Part shown: positions 46,570 to 58,200 of the stretch, in pieces
How positions within the stretch are numbered: the first letter of the stretch is position 1
Layout of the letters: the number at the start of each line of letters is the position of its first letter
DNA from: Siphonodentalium dalli
Lineage: Eukaryota; Mollusca; Scaphopoda; Gadilida; Siphonodentaliidae
Direction: 5' to 3'
Length of the DNA stretch: 64,000 nucleotides
Assembly (NCBI GenBank): GCA_032622095.1
Contig: CP136067.1
Coordinates: forward strand, 96,462,707 to 96,526,706
Position numbers and translations under genes: made by a program
The notes under the pieces: model-generated
Told to the model about the DNA's origin: nothing
Seen by the model: the letters and a program-made list of their open reading frames with translations, nothing else
The model's database searches: none

Positions 46570-46870
46570 CCAAAGGTTGTCATGGAAACAGGTCGATGTA
46601 AAATGTATTTCATTCTGTTAAAGAAATTTGTGTTAAAAGTGAGACTTAGCAACAACAATTTACAATCCAACCCTTTATTTACTGAATGGACTCTCCCACT
46701 CAGTTATAAAAGTATACATTTGAATGGTCTATTATTCATCTGGAGGGATGTTCAGGATATATAAGCAGATAATACAAATGCAGAAGAATTCCTATTAATT
46801 GGATGGAAATGTTCAACAAACAGCCAATATGGCCGTTTATTGAAGTTATTGTCTGAACATTTCCTATGGG
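46570..46870 (+). repeat. Diverged copy of the window-start repeat, 5' part
   Basis: CAACCCTTTATTTACTGAA, TCATCTGGAGGGATGTTCAG, TAAGCAGATAATACAAATGC and AGAATTCCTATTA are in the order seen at 70-215 (ACCCTTTCTTTACTAATT, TCATCTCAAGGGATGATCAG, TAAGCAGACGAC, AGGATTCCTATTA). Confidence 0.65.
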
Positions 46871-46912
46871 ATCTGCTTATCAATGAGGATTTATTAACCT
46901 TTTCCGCCTTAA

Positions 46913-47304
46913 CCCTTTACCCAACAGAAGGGCCCTGTGCCAATGCATTCTCTTATATATGCGAGTCGACCATAGGTCGCCTCGCATATATAAGAGAATG
47001 CATTGGCTTAACACATTAAAAATTATAAAATTGTTAAAGAATGTAAGAAAAAATGGTAAAAAGTGTTAAAAAAAGATTTTTTTTAGGCCAATGCATTCTC
47101 TTATATATGCGAGGCGACCTATGGTCGACTCGCATATATAAGAGAATGCATTGGCACAGGGCATAACTGTAACTATCACAATGTGGTCAAGGAGCCGGTT
47201 CCAATGATACCCATATTTGTATGGTTCTATTGAGACAGACCGAAGATATTTTAGGCTGTTGAAGCTTTATTTGGCCGGTTTTGGCCGGTTTGTTGGGTAA
47301 AGGG
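46913..47304. mobile_element. piggyBac-like MITE with two hairpin modules (family C)
   Basis: TTAA on both sides, CCCTTTACCCAACAGAAGGG left, complement of CCCTTTACCCAACAAACCGG right, 392 bp, two hairpin modules. The same structure as 21512-21902, inverted. Confidence 0.92.
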
Positions 47305-47614
47305 TTAAAGAATATGTCCCAGTGCATTCTCATATTTATGCAGTCTCCCATAGGGATCCTTGGATATAAAAGAGAATGCACTGGCTTAAATGGTCAAGGT
47401 AAATATTGTATAGCACACAATGGAATGGCCTACTATTTACATGGTGATGTTCAAATGAAAGAAGCAGACATGAGGATGATCAGCTGAAGCAAAGGCTGAT
47501 TGAAATTATTAGCTGAGCAGCCAAATTTGCACCCTCTGGGTTAGGGCAGGGTCGCGGCAACAAAACTGATAAAAACAAAACTTGAATGATGTAGAAAGTT
47601 TAGTTACTTTTTAA

Positions 47615-47984
47615 CCCTTTACCCAACAGAAGGGCCCTGTGCCAATGCATTCTCTTATATATGCGAGTCGACCATAGGTCGCCTCGCATATATAAGAGAA
47701 TGCATTGGCTTAACACATTAAAAATTATAAAATTGTTAAAGAATGGTAAAAAGTGTTAAAAAAAGAATTTGTTTAGGCCAATGCATTCTCTTATATATGC
47801 GAGGCGACCTATGGTCGACTCGCATATATAAGAGAATGCATTGGCACAGGGTATAACTGTAACTATCACAATGTGGTCAAGGAGCCGGTTCCAATGATAT
47901 CCATATTTGTATGGTTCTATTGAGACAGACCGAAGATATTTTAGGCTGTTGAAGCTTTATTTGGCCGGTTTGTTGGGTAAAGGG
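47615..47984. mobile_element. piggyBac-like MITE with two hairpin modules, second copy
   Basis: TTAA at the left and TTAG at the right; 370 bp and almost identical to 46913-47304 apart from two small deletions. A third, diverged hairpin (CAGTGCATTCTCATATTTAT / ATAAAAGAGAATGCACTGGC) lies between them at 47320-47386. Confidence 0.9.
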
Positions 47985-48639
47985 TTAGGTAAACTGTGTC
48001 AATTTAGTGAATTAGCACAACTTCCTGAGTGAGTACTTGGTCATTATCCAGTCTGGACTAATAAATCATTAGTGTTTCTGTCCATTGGCTTATTATTATT
48101 ATAACTGCATGGTCTGGGTTCACCAGAAAATTACTTTGGCTATTCTCATTTTTTTCTTCAGATTTTTTTGGCCATTTTTCTAAAACTTAAAAAAAAAAGA
48201 GAAGTTTGACCAAATTAAGTCAGCAATTTTCGAAAAATCAGGCCATTGGCCACCAAAAGTGCAAACCCTCAGCACCTGAACATTCTAATAAATGAATACT
48301 AGACCTTTACAATGTATACTGCAAGATGATTTCTGAATTTACAAATAAATATAGTGATAGAAGTATTCTCTAATAACAACAACTAATATATAACAGGATT
48401 ACATCAAGGCAAAATAAATGAATATACTGTGTTCTCAGGCACCTCTCTCATCACACAAAAGATGGCCTCATCACAGGTTGCCTAACATTAAATGGGAAGA
48501 TTTGAGTATCTTAATCAACACTTAGTAAAAATATATTAATAACGCCATAGAAATATCAGATGAACACACTGGGTTAACCCAAAGAAACTTGGACTGTGTT
48601 TACGAGAAACCTGGACTGCATCTCCAAGAACCAGAATTA

Positions 48640-48926
48640 AAGGTCTCACCCATCAAAGCTCAGAGTGATCAGATCGGATGAAGATGGATAACTCTAAAAT
48701 CGAGTGGTAATACGGTCAAATTTCATGATACTTAATGATAATGCGGCCATATTTTATTGAACAAAATGTTGATAAATAACAAGTTTTGGGAAATTTGATA
48801 CCATTGTTGACAGTGGTTAGAATTATTTTGTTGCAATAAATCGATTCTGATAACTAAATCCTATTTTGAAGAAATGTTGTTGTTGTATGGTATGGGGACC
48901 ATCTGATCGGATTGAGTACCTTTAAA
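48640..48926. mobile_element. Partial copy of the AAAGGTACTCAATCC MITE
   Basis: Shares CAAATTTCATGATACTT, AACAAGTTTTGGGAAATTTG and the right end GATCGGATTGAGTACCTTT with 50840-51282. The left end is missing. Confidence 0.75.
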
Positions 48927-49710
48927 GGGTTAGCCAAATGTACCTGTAACTTGTAATGTGTACTTTTGCCAATGGAAGTTACCTGACTCACATGACCATT
49001 CCGCCTGCACGTACACAGTCAAACAGTTTGGAAGTTTTGTGTCCAACGTGTAGCAGACACAAGTTGTAGCGAAGAGGAATAATCCAATATTCTAATAACA
49101 GAATGAGGAATCAATGCGATGCAGGCTGTATGACATTGGGATTTTGGCTGAGCCGTAAGAGCTCATTTTGTTCAAAGGCCAATCCAATTGATTAAAGAAC
49201 GTTTTCCAACACATTGATTCGATATCTGTAATAAACGTGTAGGTTTGGTGCCGTAATATCGTGTGACTTACTTTTCCTGCCAAGTGCATCTCCATAGAAA
49301 TACCATAGTAACACACGCCACTACAAGTTACATATACGTGAGGCTTAATATAGATCATGTTTCAGTAAAATGAGTGTAAAGTGTGAAAATATTGTTTTAA
49401 AAAAAAATTCCAATTTGTTTAAGTAAATTTGAAAATACTTTACTCCTACCTTCTACTTGTATTTAAATTCATGCAATATTAATTTTTGCTCAGTTTTAAA
49501 TTCGTACACTTATCATTTGCAAACCATGATGCGCCAATTCAAACATTTCTGTGGCATGCAGTTACGATTCTTACTTGAAGGTAGATTTAACGACTGCCAC
49601 GATTATAAACATAAATGTACAGCACATGCAGGAGATAACTGTTAATTATTCAGTTGTGAAGATAGGTAATTCTACCACATTTATTTCAATAAAAGGTCGG
49701 CCGACCACAG

Positions 49711-50309
49711 TGTCCCCCGACAACGTGGCAAGTCGATGGCCGCTTTGTTAAAGAATTTTTTTTAAATGTCGATGGCCGCTTTGTTAAAGAAATTAAACCA
49801 GAGTTTCAAATCTCTACATTTAAAACTGTAGGAGGAGTTGATTACACCATGAAGGTACCCAATCTCATCCAAAAGGCAAAAATGTTCCAAATTTTCTAAG
49901 TCGAAAACCCTCCAAAAATATGGAAAAAATGATATTTTTTATTAGCTATATAGATGTTGCAAATCATCAACATGTTAGGAACAATATCCCAGAGTTTAAA
50001 ATCTCTACATTTAAAACTGTAGGAGGAGTTGATTACACCTTGAAGGTACCCAATCTCATCCAAAAGGCAAAAATGTTCCAAATTTTCTAAGTCGAAAACC
50101 CCCCCAAAATATGGAAAAAATTATATTTTTGATTAGCTATATAGATGTTGCAAATCACCAACATGTTAGGAACAATATCCCAGAGTTTCAAATCTCTACG
50201 TTTAAAACTGTAGGAGGAGTTGATTACACCATGAAGGTACCCAATCTCGGACGCACGGACGGACGAGGGTCATTTCTATAGTCCTCCGACTGAAACGTCG
50301 GGGGGACAA
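49711..50309 (+). mobile_element. Element with TGTCCCCCGAC ends and 191-bp internal repeats (3 copies)
   Basis: Ends TGTCCCCCGAC and GTCGGGGGGACA. GAGTTT landmarks at 49801, 49992 and 50183 show a 191-bp period (AATCTCTACATTTAAAACTG, GATTACACCATGAAGGTACC). A GGACG tract and TCATTTCTATAGTCCTCCGA precede the right end. The 61-codon antisense frames are one repeat unit each. Confidence 0.82.
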
Positions 50310-50323
50310 TAATAATTGTTGTA

Positions 50324-50535
50324 CAGTAATGCCCTAAATAATCGACTCCTTAACCACAGCAGAATTATGGGTAATTTTTCAGGATTTAGTCGGAAATATG
50401 GCTTGTTGCCATTCATTGGAAAGCTCTCTCCGAGAGCTTTCCGATGAATGGCAACAAGCCATATTCCGACTAAATCCTGAAAAGTTACCCATAATTCTGC
50501 TGTGGTTATGGAGTCGATTAATTAGGGCATTACTG
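50324..50535. mobile_element. Family A MITE
   Basis: TA-flanked, CAGTAATGCCC to GGGCATTACTG, 212 bp, near-perfect arms meeting at GAAAGCTCTCTCCGAGAGCT. It inserted 14 bp beyond the preceding element. Confidence 0.9.
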
Positions 50536-50839
50536 TAAGTAAGTCAACTGACATTCAGTTGGTCTAAATATTGTTACGACAGAGCGATTGAGTGATCATT
50601 TTAATGTTGTTTAGAATGGCATACTTAGGTCATTATTAAATAAAAATAGCCTTCGCAAAAGGTTGCAAAACAAATTTTAGTGGGAGACTTCATTTGCTGT
50701 AATGTTGCTACGCATGCACTTTGGCCGTGCACTGAGATCCGCGATCAGTTTCCACAAAAACAGGAAAATGCATTTTACACTGTCAAATTCAACTATAATA
50801 GTTGAAATCAGGATGTGCCTGATCTGGTGAATATTGATT

Positions 50840-51282
50840 AAAGGTACTCAATCCGATCAGATGCTCCTAAATTACTATTTCTTTGGCTTCGGGGGTAAAA
50901 AATGTTTGATTCGAGTCTAGAAACCCAACCATCAAAGCTCAGAGTGATCAGATAATGATTTTTGAAGTTTGTTATTTCTCGAGATGTGTAATAATATGTG
51001 GCCCAGAAAAACGTGCTCAAACGGAAGGTCTCAGACAAAATTGCGGATGAAGTGGTAAAATCAAGTGGTAATATGGTCAAATTTCATGATACTTTAGTGA
51101 TAATATGGCCATATTTTGTTGAACAAAATATTGATAAATAACAAGTTTGGGAAATTTGATACCATAGTTGACAGTGGTTAGCATTATTTTGTTGCAATGA
51201 ATCGATTCTGATAACTAAAGTGTATTTTGAAGAAATGTTGTTGTTGTTGTATCTTTATGGTATGATCGGATTGAGTACCTTT
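50840..51282. mobile_element. MITE with AAAGGTACTCAATCC ends, full length
   Basis: Left AAAGGTACTCAATCCGATCA and right TGATCGGATTGAGTACCTTT are exact complements (20 bp). 443 bp, non-coding. Shares its right part with 48640-48926. Superfamily not assigned. Confidence 0.85.
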
Positions 51283-51360
51283 CATTTTTCACTCAGTTTT
51301 AAATTGGCACACCGAAGGGCATGCAAATAGTATGTCACAAATTTAAATACAAGTAAGGTA

Positions 51361-51573
51361 TATATAATGCCCTAAATAATCGACTCCTTAACACAGCAGA
51401 ATTATGGGTAATTTTTCAGGATTTTGTCGGAAATATGGCTTGTTGCCATTCATTGGAAAGCTCTCTCCGAGAGCTTTCCGATGAATGGCAACAAGCCATA
51501 TTTCCAACTAAATCCTGAAAAGTTACCCATAATTCTGCTGTGGTTAAGGAGTCGATTATTTAGGGCATTACTG
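51361..51573. mobile_element. Family A MITE
   Basis: The left end lacks CAG (TATATAATGCCC); the right end GGGCATTACTG is followed by TA. Arms almost perfect. Confidence 0.85.
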
Positions 51574-51749
51574 TATATGAAAATATCAACCTGTAAAACA
51601 ATACAAAAAAAATTGACATTATGTGGAAAAATATAACAAATGATACACTAACCATATGATATGATGTCAAGTGATATGTATAAGCCTCTTTGCGGAGGTC
51701 CGGTGGTTCAGTTAGTAAGGTGTGTAGCACATCAAGCAATTGTAATTAA

Positions 51750-52017
51750 CCCTTCCATGACTGGAGCTGTGCTGGTGCAGCATTAAATAACCTAAGCCAA
51801 TGCATTCTCTTATATATGCGAGGCTGCCTATTGGAGTACTAACTGGGAGCCTCGCATATATAAGAGAATGCACTGGCTTACAAGGTCAAGGTAAATATTG
51901 TTAGGCCAATGTATTCTCTTATATATGCGAGGCTCCCTATGGGAGACTCGCATATATAAGAGAATGCATTGGCACATGGTTTTTGCAAAATTTCAGGAAG
52001 CTCCAGTCAGGGAAAGC
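51750..52017. mobile_element. TTAA-flanked MITE with CCATGACTGGAGC ends and hairpin modules
   Basis: TTAA at both ends. CCCTTCCATGACTGGAGCTG left, AGCTCCAGTCAGGGAAAGC right. It contains two hairpins of the family C module (arm core GCATTCTCTTATATATGCGA, loop variants CTCCCTATGGGAG), so the module sits inside different ends. Confidence 0.82.
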
Positions 52018-52054
52018 TTAAACGAGCTATCTATTATGGATGTAATGTAATAAG

Positions 52055-52142
52055 CCTGGAAATAGTGTGTCTGACATTTGCATCACCATATTCTCCCTCT
52101 GGGGACCTTATTCTGCAAATGTCCAATACACTCTATCCAGGC
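52055..52142. mobile_element. Family B MITE, internally deleted
   Basis: AAGCCTGGAAATAGTGTGTC left and CACTCTATCCAGGCTTG right, with only about 50 bp of the core remaining. Confidence 0.7.
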
Positions 52143-52821
52143 TTGGATTATAGTGATGAGTATGCTCTCTATGACAGACTATTTTATATGAAACCACACC
52201 TGGTCAAGTGGTCCTGCTAATGTGCTATGATGTTGGTGGGTCCTGCTAATTTGCTATGATGCAGTTAGGGCAAACTGATGCTGTTAAGAAAAAGTACCAT
52301 TATTTTTTCTAAAGTTCACATTTTTGTGGTGTTTGGACAATCTGACCATATTCAAGAAAAGCCAATAAGTGTATCAAACATTCAAAAACCTATATATTGC
52401 AAAATATGTTAATAATGGTTGTATTAGTTGTTGCAAATTGACTATAATCAAGATGGCTATTTGTGCCGTTTTGCAAACCAGCGCTTCCATTATTATTTTT
52501 TTCAAAAATATAAATATTCTTTAATGTTTCATACAGACACTGGCTTTTTCTCAAATCGCTCGGATTAGCCAAACACTGCAAAAATGAAAAAAAACAAACG
52601 GTACTTTTTCGTAATGGCATCAGTTTGCCATACCAGCATCATAGCAATTCATTAGGATCACCAACATCATATCAGATAATCAGGACCACTTGGCCAGGGC
52701 TGGAGACTGGCAGTACATAGCAGCACCTAATTAAAGAGTTGAGCTGGTTGATCAGACTTGGATGATAGTGATCAGTATGCTCTCTATGACAGACTATTTT
52801 ATATGAGACTGGCAGCACCTA

Positions 52822-53034
52822 CAGTAATGTCCCAAGTAATCGACTCCATAACCACAGCAGAATTATGGGTAACTTTTCAGGATTTAGTCGGAAATATGGC
52901 TTGTTGCCATTCATCGGAAAGCTCACATTGAGAGCTTTCCGATGAATGGCAACAAGCCATATTTCCGACTAAATCCTGAAAAGTTACCCATAATTCTGCT
53001 GTGGTTATGGAGTCGATTACTTAGGGCATTACTG
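52822..53034. mobile_element. Family A MITE, near-perfect palindrome
   Basis: TA-flanked, CAGTAATGTCCC to GGGCATTACTG, 213 bp. Arms match almost throughout and meet at GAAAGCTCACATTGAGAGCT. Confidence 0.92.
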
Positions 53035-53586
53035 TAATTAAGCTGAATTGGTCACTGTCACATGGTATCATGCAAAAAAGACACCCATGATCTCTCATAC
53101 CACGAAAAAGACACACAGGATCTCCAAATGTGCAAAAAGTCATCCAGTATCTCGAAATCTCATCAAATATGCAATTTTAGATTAGTAGTCTGCTAATTAT
53201 CAATATGATAAGGCCAAAATCCAAAAAGACCTGTGTTTCTGGCACCCCCTGACCATTTTCATTTTATTGATTTTGCAAAATTAGTATGCATACGATTTTA
53301 TTTTCCATATAAACCGATTCATTTCCGTGTAAAACAGACACATCGCGTGTACCGTACTGTTAAACCGGAAGTTATACCACACTTCAATTTGGTCACAGCC
53401 GAATTAAACTTATTTTTTCATGTTTTATTCAACAAAACATTAAATTACACTATATTCTAATATTATGTGCTGTTTTATTATTTTATAGTACAATAAAAAC
53501 AAGGAGAATCAGTCTGGGGGGTAGTCATATTTATGTTGAGAAAAGTTGAAAATAAAATGAAATGAAATAAAAGGTCGCAGACCACA

Positions 53587-54485
53587 TGTCCCCCGACTCG
53601 AGTGGTAAACTTCATGATTGGATTTGTTTCTTGGCAAAATTTCTTGGACAAAACAACCCGATGAACAAACGCATGCAAACGCGAAAAAATTATATTTTTG
53701 TATTGGCTATATAGATGTTGCAAATCACCAACATGTTAGGAACAATATCCCAGAGTTTCAAATCTCTACATTTAAAACTGTAGGAGGAGTTGATTACACC
53801 ATGAAGGTACCCAATCTCATCCAAAAGGCAAAAATGTTCCAAATTTTCTAAGTCGAAAACCCCCCAAAAATATGGAAAAAATGATATTTTTTATTAGCTA
53901 TATAGATGTTGCAAATCACCAACATGTTAGGAACAATATCCCAGAGTTTAAAATCTCTACATTTAAAACTGTAGGAGGAGTTGATTACACCTTGAAGGTA
54001 CCCAATCTCATCCAAAAGGCAAAAATGTTCCAAATTTTCTAAGTCAAAATCCCCCTGAAAATATGGAAAAAATGAATTTTTTTATTAGCTATATAGATGT
54101 TGCAAATCACCAACATGTTAGGAACAATATCCCAGAGTTTCAAATCTCTACATTTAAAACTGTAGGAGGAGTTGATTACACCATGAAGGTACCCAATCTC
54201 ATCCAAAAGGCAAAAATGTTCCAAATTTTCTAAGTCGAAAACCCCCCAAAAATATGGAAAAAATTATATTTTTGATTAGCTATATAGATGTTGCAAATCA
54301 CCAACATGTTAGGAACAATATCCCAGAGTTTCAAATCTCTACGTTTAAAACTGTAGGAGGAGTTGATTACACAATGAAGGTACCCAATCTCGGACGCACG
54401 AACGCACGGACACACGGACGCACGGACGGACACACGGACGGACGAGGGTCATTTCTATAGTCCTCCGACGGAACGTCGGGGGACA
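53587..54485 (+). mobile_element. Element with TGTCCCCCGAC ends and 191-bp internal repeats (4 copies)
   Basis: GAGTTT landmarks at 53753, 53944, 54135 and 54326 (191-bp steps). Same repeat and same right-hand (GGACGCAC)n tract as 49711-50309, but a different left segment and one more unit. The antisense 61-codon frames are one per unit. Confidence 0.87.
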
Positions 54486-54686
54486 AAAATGAAATGCCAG
54501 CCCCTCCCCGCCCCTATTTTTTTCTTGCATGTCACCAGAAACACAGGTGTATATTTTTTTAGCCTAAGCATTCTGTTCATTTTGAGTGTGACTGGCTCCG
54601 CAGTTCCTTATCCTTGCATCGACTTTGAGATGCTGGGTGACTTTTTGCACATTTGGGAGATCATGGGTGTCTTTTTGCACGTTTGA

Positions 54687-55038
54687 CCCTTTACCCAACA
54701 AAACGGCCAAACCGGCCAAATAAAGCTTCAACAGCCTAAATTATCTTGGGTCTGTCTCAATAAAACCATACAAATATGGATATCATTGGCACCGGCTCAT
54801 TGACCACATTGTGATGGTTACAGTTATGCCCTGTGCCAATGCATTCTCTTATATAAGCGAGTCGACCATAGGTCGCCTCGCAAATATAAGAGAATGCATT
54901 GGCCTTACATTCTTTAACAATTTTATAATTTTTAATGTGTTAAGCCAATGCATTCTCTTATATATGCGAGGCGACCTATGGTCGACTCGCATATATAAGA
55001 GAATGCATTGGCACAGGGCCCTTCTGTTGGGTAAAGGG
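54687..55038. mobile_element. piggyBac-like MITE with two hairpin modules (family C)
   Basis: TTGA left, TTAA right, CCCTTTACCCAACAAAACGG / ..TTCTGTTGGGTAAAGGG, 352 bp. It lies 85 bp past the stop of the PHF21A-like gene, so it may be within its 3' untranslated region. Confidence 0.88.
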
Positions 55039-55123
55039 TTAAGAGATCCTGGGTGTCTTTGCATGAAACCATGCGACAATGACCAACTCATCACCTAATT
55101 GAAGAGTTGAGCTGGATGATATG

Positions 55124-55222
55124 TTATTTCTGCAGGACTTTTATGAAGTTGTTGAGGTTCTCGACTGACTGCTGTTTGAGCATGCTTGTATTCTTCAGCA
55201 CTTTCTGTCTTTGTGTCTGCAG
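55124..55222 (-). CDS. PHF21A: PHF21A-like terminal exon
   Basis: A 99-nt coding part, acceptor tattcttcacag, phase 0, 32 residues and TAA. It encodes LQTQRQKVLKNTSMLKQQSV and then LNNFIKVLQK, in line with the end of the family's coiled coil (ARQKEMHSSLEKVKQLI in human). The protein stops soon after the coiled coil, without the Ser/Pro-rich tail of the human protein. A piggyBac-like MITE (54687-55038) starts about 85 bp beyond the stop. Confidence 0.85.
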   Translation of the reverse strand: MQTQRQKVLKNTSMLKQQSVENLNNFIKVLQK

Positions 55223-58200
55223 CTGTGAAGAATACAGAAATAACTCATTCAAATTTCATGTAAAGATTCCGCATCCGATTTGAGACAAAATTAGTCAAAT
55301 AGCCTCAGCCAAATTTCCACTCACCACCGAGAGGGTGGATATAGTGAAAAAGTTGTGGGAGATGTTTGTAAACTAGGCTATTATCCCTTTCAGTGCCATG
55401 TCCGATTTTTGTATCAACCCATATTTCCTTGATCATTTTTCAAATTTATTGATTATAATAATGTGATAAGAGCTCTTTCCATCAATGTATCACATTATTA
55501 TAATCAATAAATTTGAAAAATGTTCAAGGAAATATGGGTTGATACAAAAATCGGACTTGACACTGAAAGGGTTAACTAAAAATAAAATTGAACAGATGTA
55601 CTACCGGTATCTCAGTAATTTGGTGCCAAACTTTTTTTCGCCACAAATGAAGACAGAAATCTAATTCAAAAGCACTGAATAGATCGACGAAGTTAGGAGA
55701 TGAAATATCGCCGGTTTTGGACATGCGGGTTTCGTACTTCGGATACATTATACGATGACAACCCAAATTTATTTTGTGGGGGGAGCATTGATTGAATGGT
55801 GATGGTTGTACAAAGGCGATTACTAATCGTCAAAAACCTTAATCTCTGCACTGGTTATATCATATTTACGTGCGCTCGCGCAACAGTATGGCGATCAGAC
55901 AGATTCGTAGGTTGGTGTCACCCTACTCCGTTTCACTCCATGACGTCACCAAAAACGACGTAAAACCTCGTGGCGTTCTGACATTTTTACTGTGCCGCGT
56001 TTTTGCTATGTTTATTTTATGTGTTGTTTTCGATTATTTGTTTGTCGACGATATCGCCATTTGTCGGGATTCCCTGTTTCTATATTTAAAACTGGCATGC
56101 TCGTAGTGAGCCTCGATTTAGATTTTTTCTCCCAGGTAAAAATACGTCAGAGTTATGACAAAAATAGATCGACCTACATTTTCTCCATCAGAACTCTACA
56201 TCAAAGAGTCTATAGACTCCTTCGGGACCTACATAGACTCCTTCATTTGGGTATTTTTACTTATAATTGGGAAGTTTTATCATTTTTGGTTCGTGCGAAG
56301 ACCTCTTTTTATCGTGCGGGGAAAGAGAGATATTCAAAACGTGATTTCGTAATTCGACGCAATAGGCTGAATAGCCTAACCTTCAGCCGAGTTCCAGGTC
56401 AAATACGACGAATGACATAACACAAAACAAAACGCATTTGTTGACACAAACACCGTTTGAAGAGTTTATTATTACATAAAATGATCGTTATTGATTAATT
56501 ATTGATATCAATATTTACACAAATAGTATTAATTATTTCTTATAATTGCTCCTTTGGTCAACTTTGACTATCGGAAAATGAAAATGAAAATATGCCGCTG
56601 AAAAAAATGTAATCGATATTAAAGTCTCATCCTTTCGGCAACATGGAATTGGTTTTAATTACTTAAATGATTAATATAGTAATTTGCATTTATCTGTGAT
56701 GAAATGAGAAATGTTAATTTTTCTAACATTAAATTAAATTAAATAAATTAAGTAAAATACAGTGAAATTATTTTTTAAATTATTGTTTATTACATTTTTG
56801 CGCACGTTGGCATCTCTCTGAGTGCATTCTAGTTTGTTGATTAGGCGGTCTGTAATATGAAATAGGTAAATGCATTGTCCTATAATTCGATGTACCAGTG
56901 ATGGCATGTAATGTGTCGTAAACTGCCTCCTGTCTTATCACAACAACAGGGCTTAACACCATAAAGGTTATTAATACAACAATAGGTATTCAACATTTAT
57001 CACCTCATGATAATAAGCAACAGAACTGTTGTCTTATTTCGGTGAAAATAGCGATGACAACTAACACACCTCATTACTTGTTCAGTTGGCGAACATGACG
57101 TCAGCGATGACATAGAGTCAGAGAGTTATATACTTTAAAAATATAATTTAATCATTAATTGTGAGCCAAGAAAATGAGGATTTAATTTGGCCAAAGTTTT
57201 TTTAGTTAATTTGGCCAATTTTTTTTATTTGGCTACTAAAAAATTCATTTGGCAACTTTTTTGGCCAGAAGATTTTTCGTTCCAGCGCAAACACTGGTGA
57301 CAAAACAGATTGAAAAAGTCAAACAATGTACTCTCAGGTGCCAAGTAAACATGCGGGCACGTTTATTAATTTGGACTGAAAAATAGACAACATCACGTTT
57401 ATTTGGCAATGAGATACATAGGGAAAATGCCATCACTATTATTAATATTAGCAAAATTTACAGCCCAGCACTCATATCTGGCCATCACGTTTATTTGGCA
57501 CCTGAGAGTAGCATGATAACATGTGCATACAACACCAATAGGTTTATTCTTACAAATGCAGGTCGATAAAACCCATTTTCAGATATCATGGTACAATTTA
57601 ATTTAAATTTTGACCGATGACCCAACTATTATGGTTTATATTTTGTATAATATTGTAGAAAACGTTCCAGGATGCTGAAGCTCGGCTTGAATCGAATTTA
57701 GTGCACTTGGTTAATAAATTTTGTATATAATTGCGACTCATTAGAGATCCTCAATATATTATACCATATCTTGCCAGGCCTGCAACTTTGAGGCGAACGA
57801 TTGTTCAGTTTGCCTGGAGGTTACCTAAAATGACAATGCCGCGATTGAAAAACAGGTCGTGCTAATGTTTTATAAATGCAGGTCTCACGATAACTAATTT
57901 TCACCTAAGTTTTATAAATGCAGGTCTCGCGATAACTAATTCTCACCTTAATGTTTGCTCAATCAAAATAATACATTCAAATTTATTATGGTAGTTCAAT
58001 GAGTTGCCCATCTGTAGTTAATGATACCAGTTGTACTGATTATAACTCTCCTGCTAACCTATGGTATGGGTTATCTCAGCACAAACCAGGCAAAGGAAAA
58101 ATAGGTTACACATAATTTTGAAATTTGCAAGCCTGCTTGCTATCAGAACTCTCGTGAATCGACCAATAAGCCCAGGATATTAATTACTGTTGCCTAAATA

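Noticed and set aside
51697-51740. tRNA-like phrase GGTCCGGTGGTTCAGTTAGT
   Set aside because: No B box, acceptor stem or full cloverleaf can be formed; at most a truncated SINE head.
53848-54433. Row of antisense 61-codon frames as a small gene family
   Set aside because: Each is one 191-bp tandem unit inside a mobile element; there is no promoter or splice evidence, and codon conservation follows DNA conservation.
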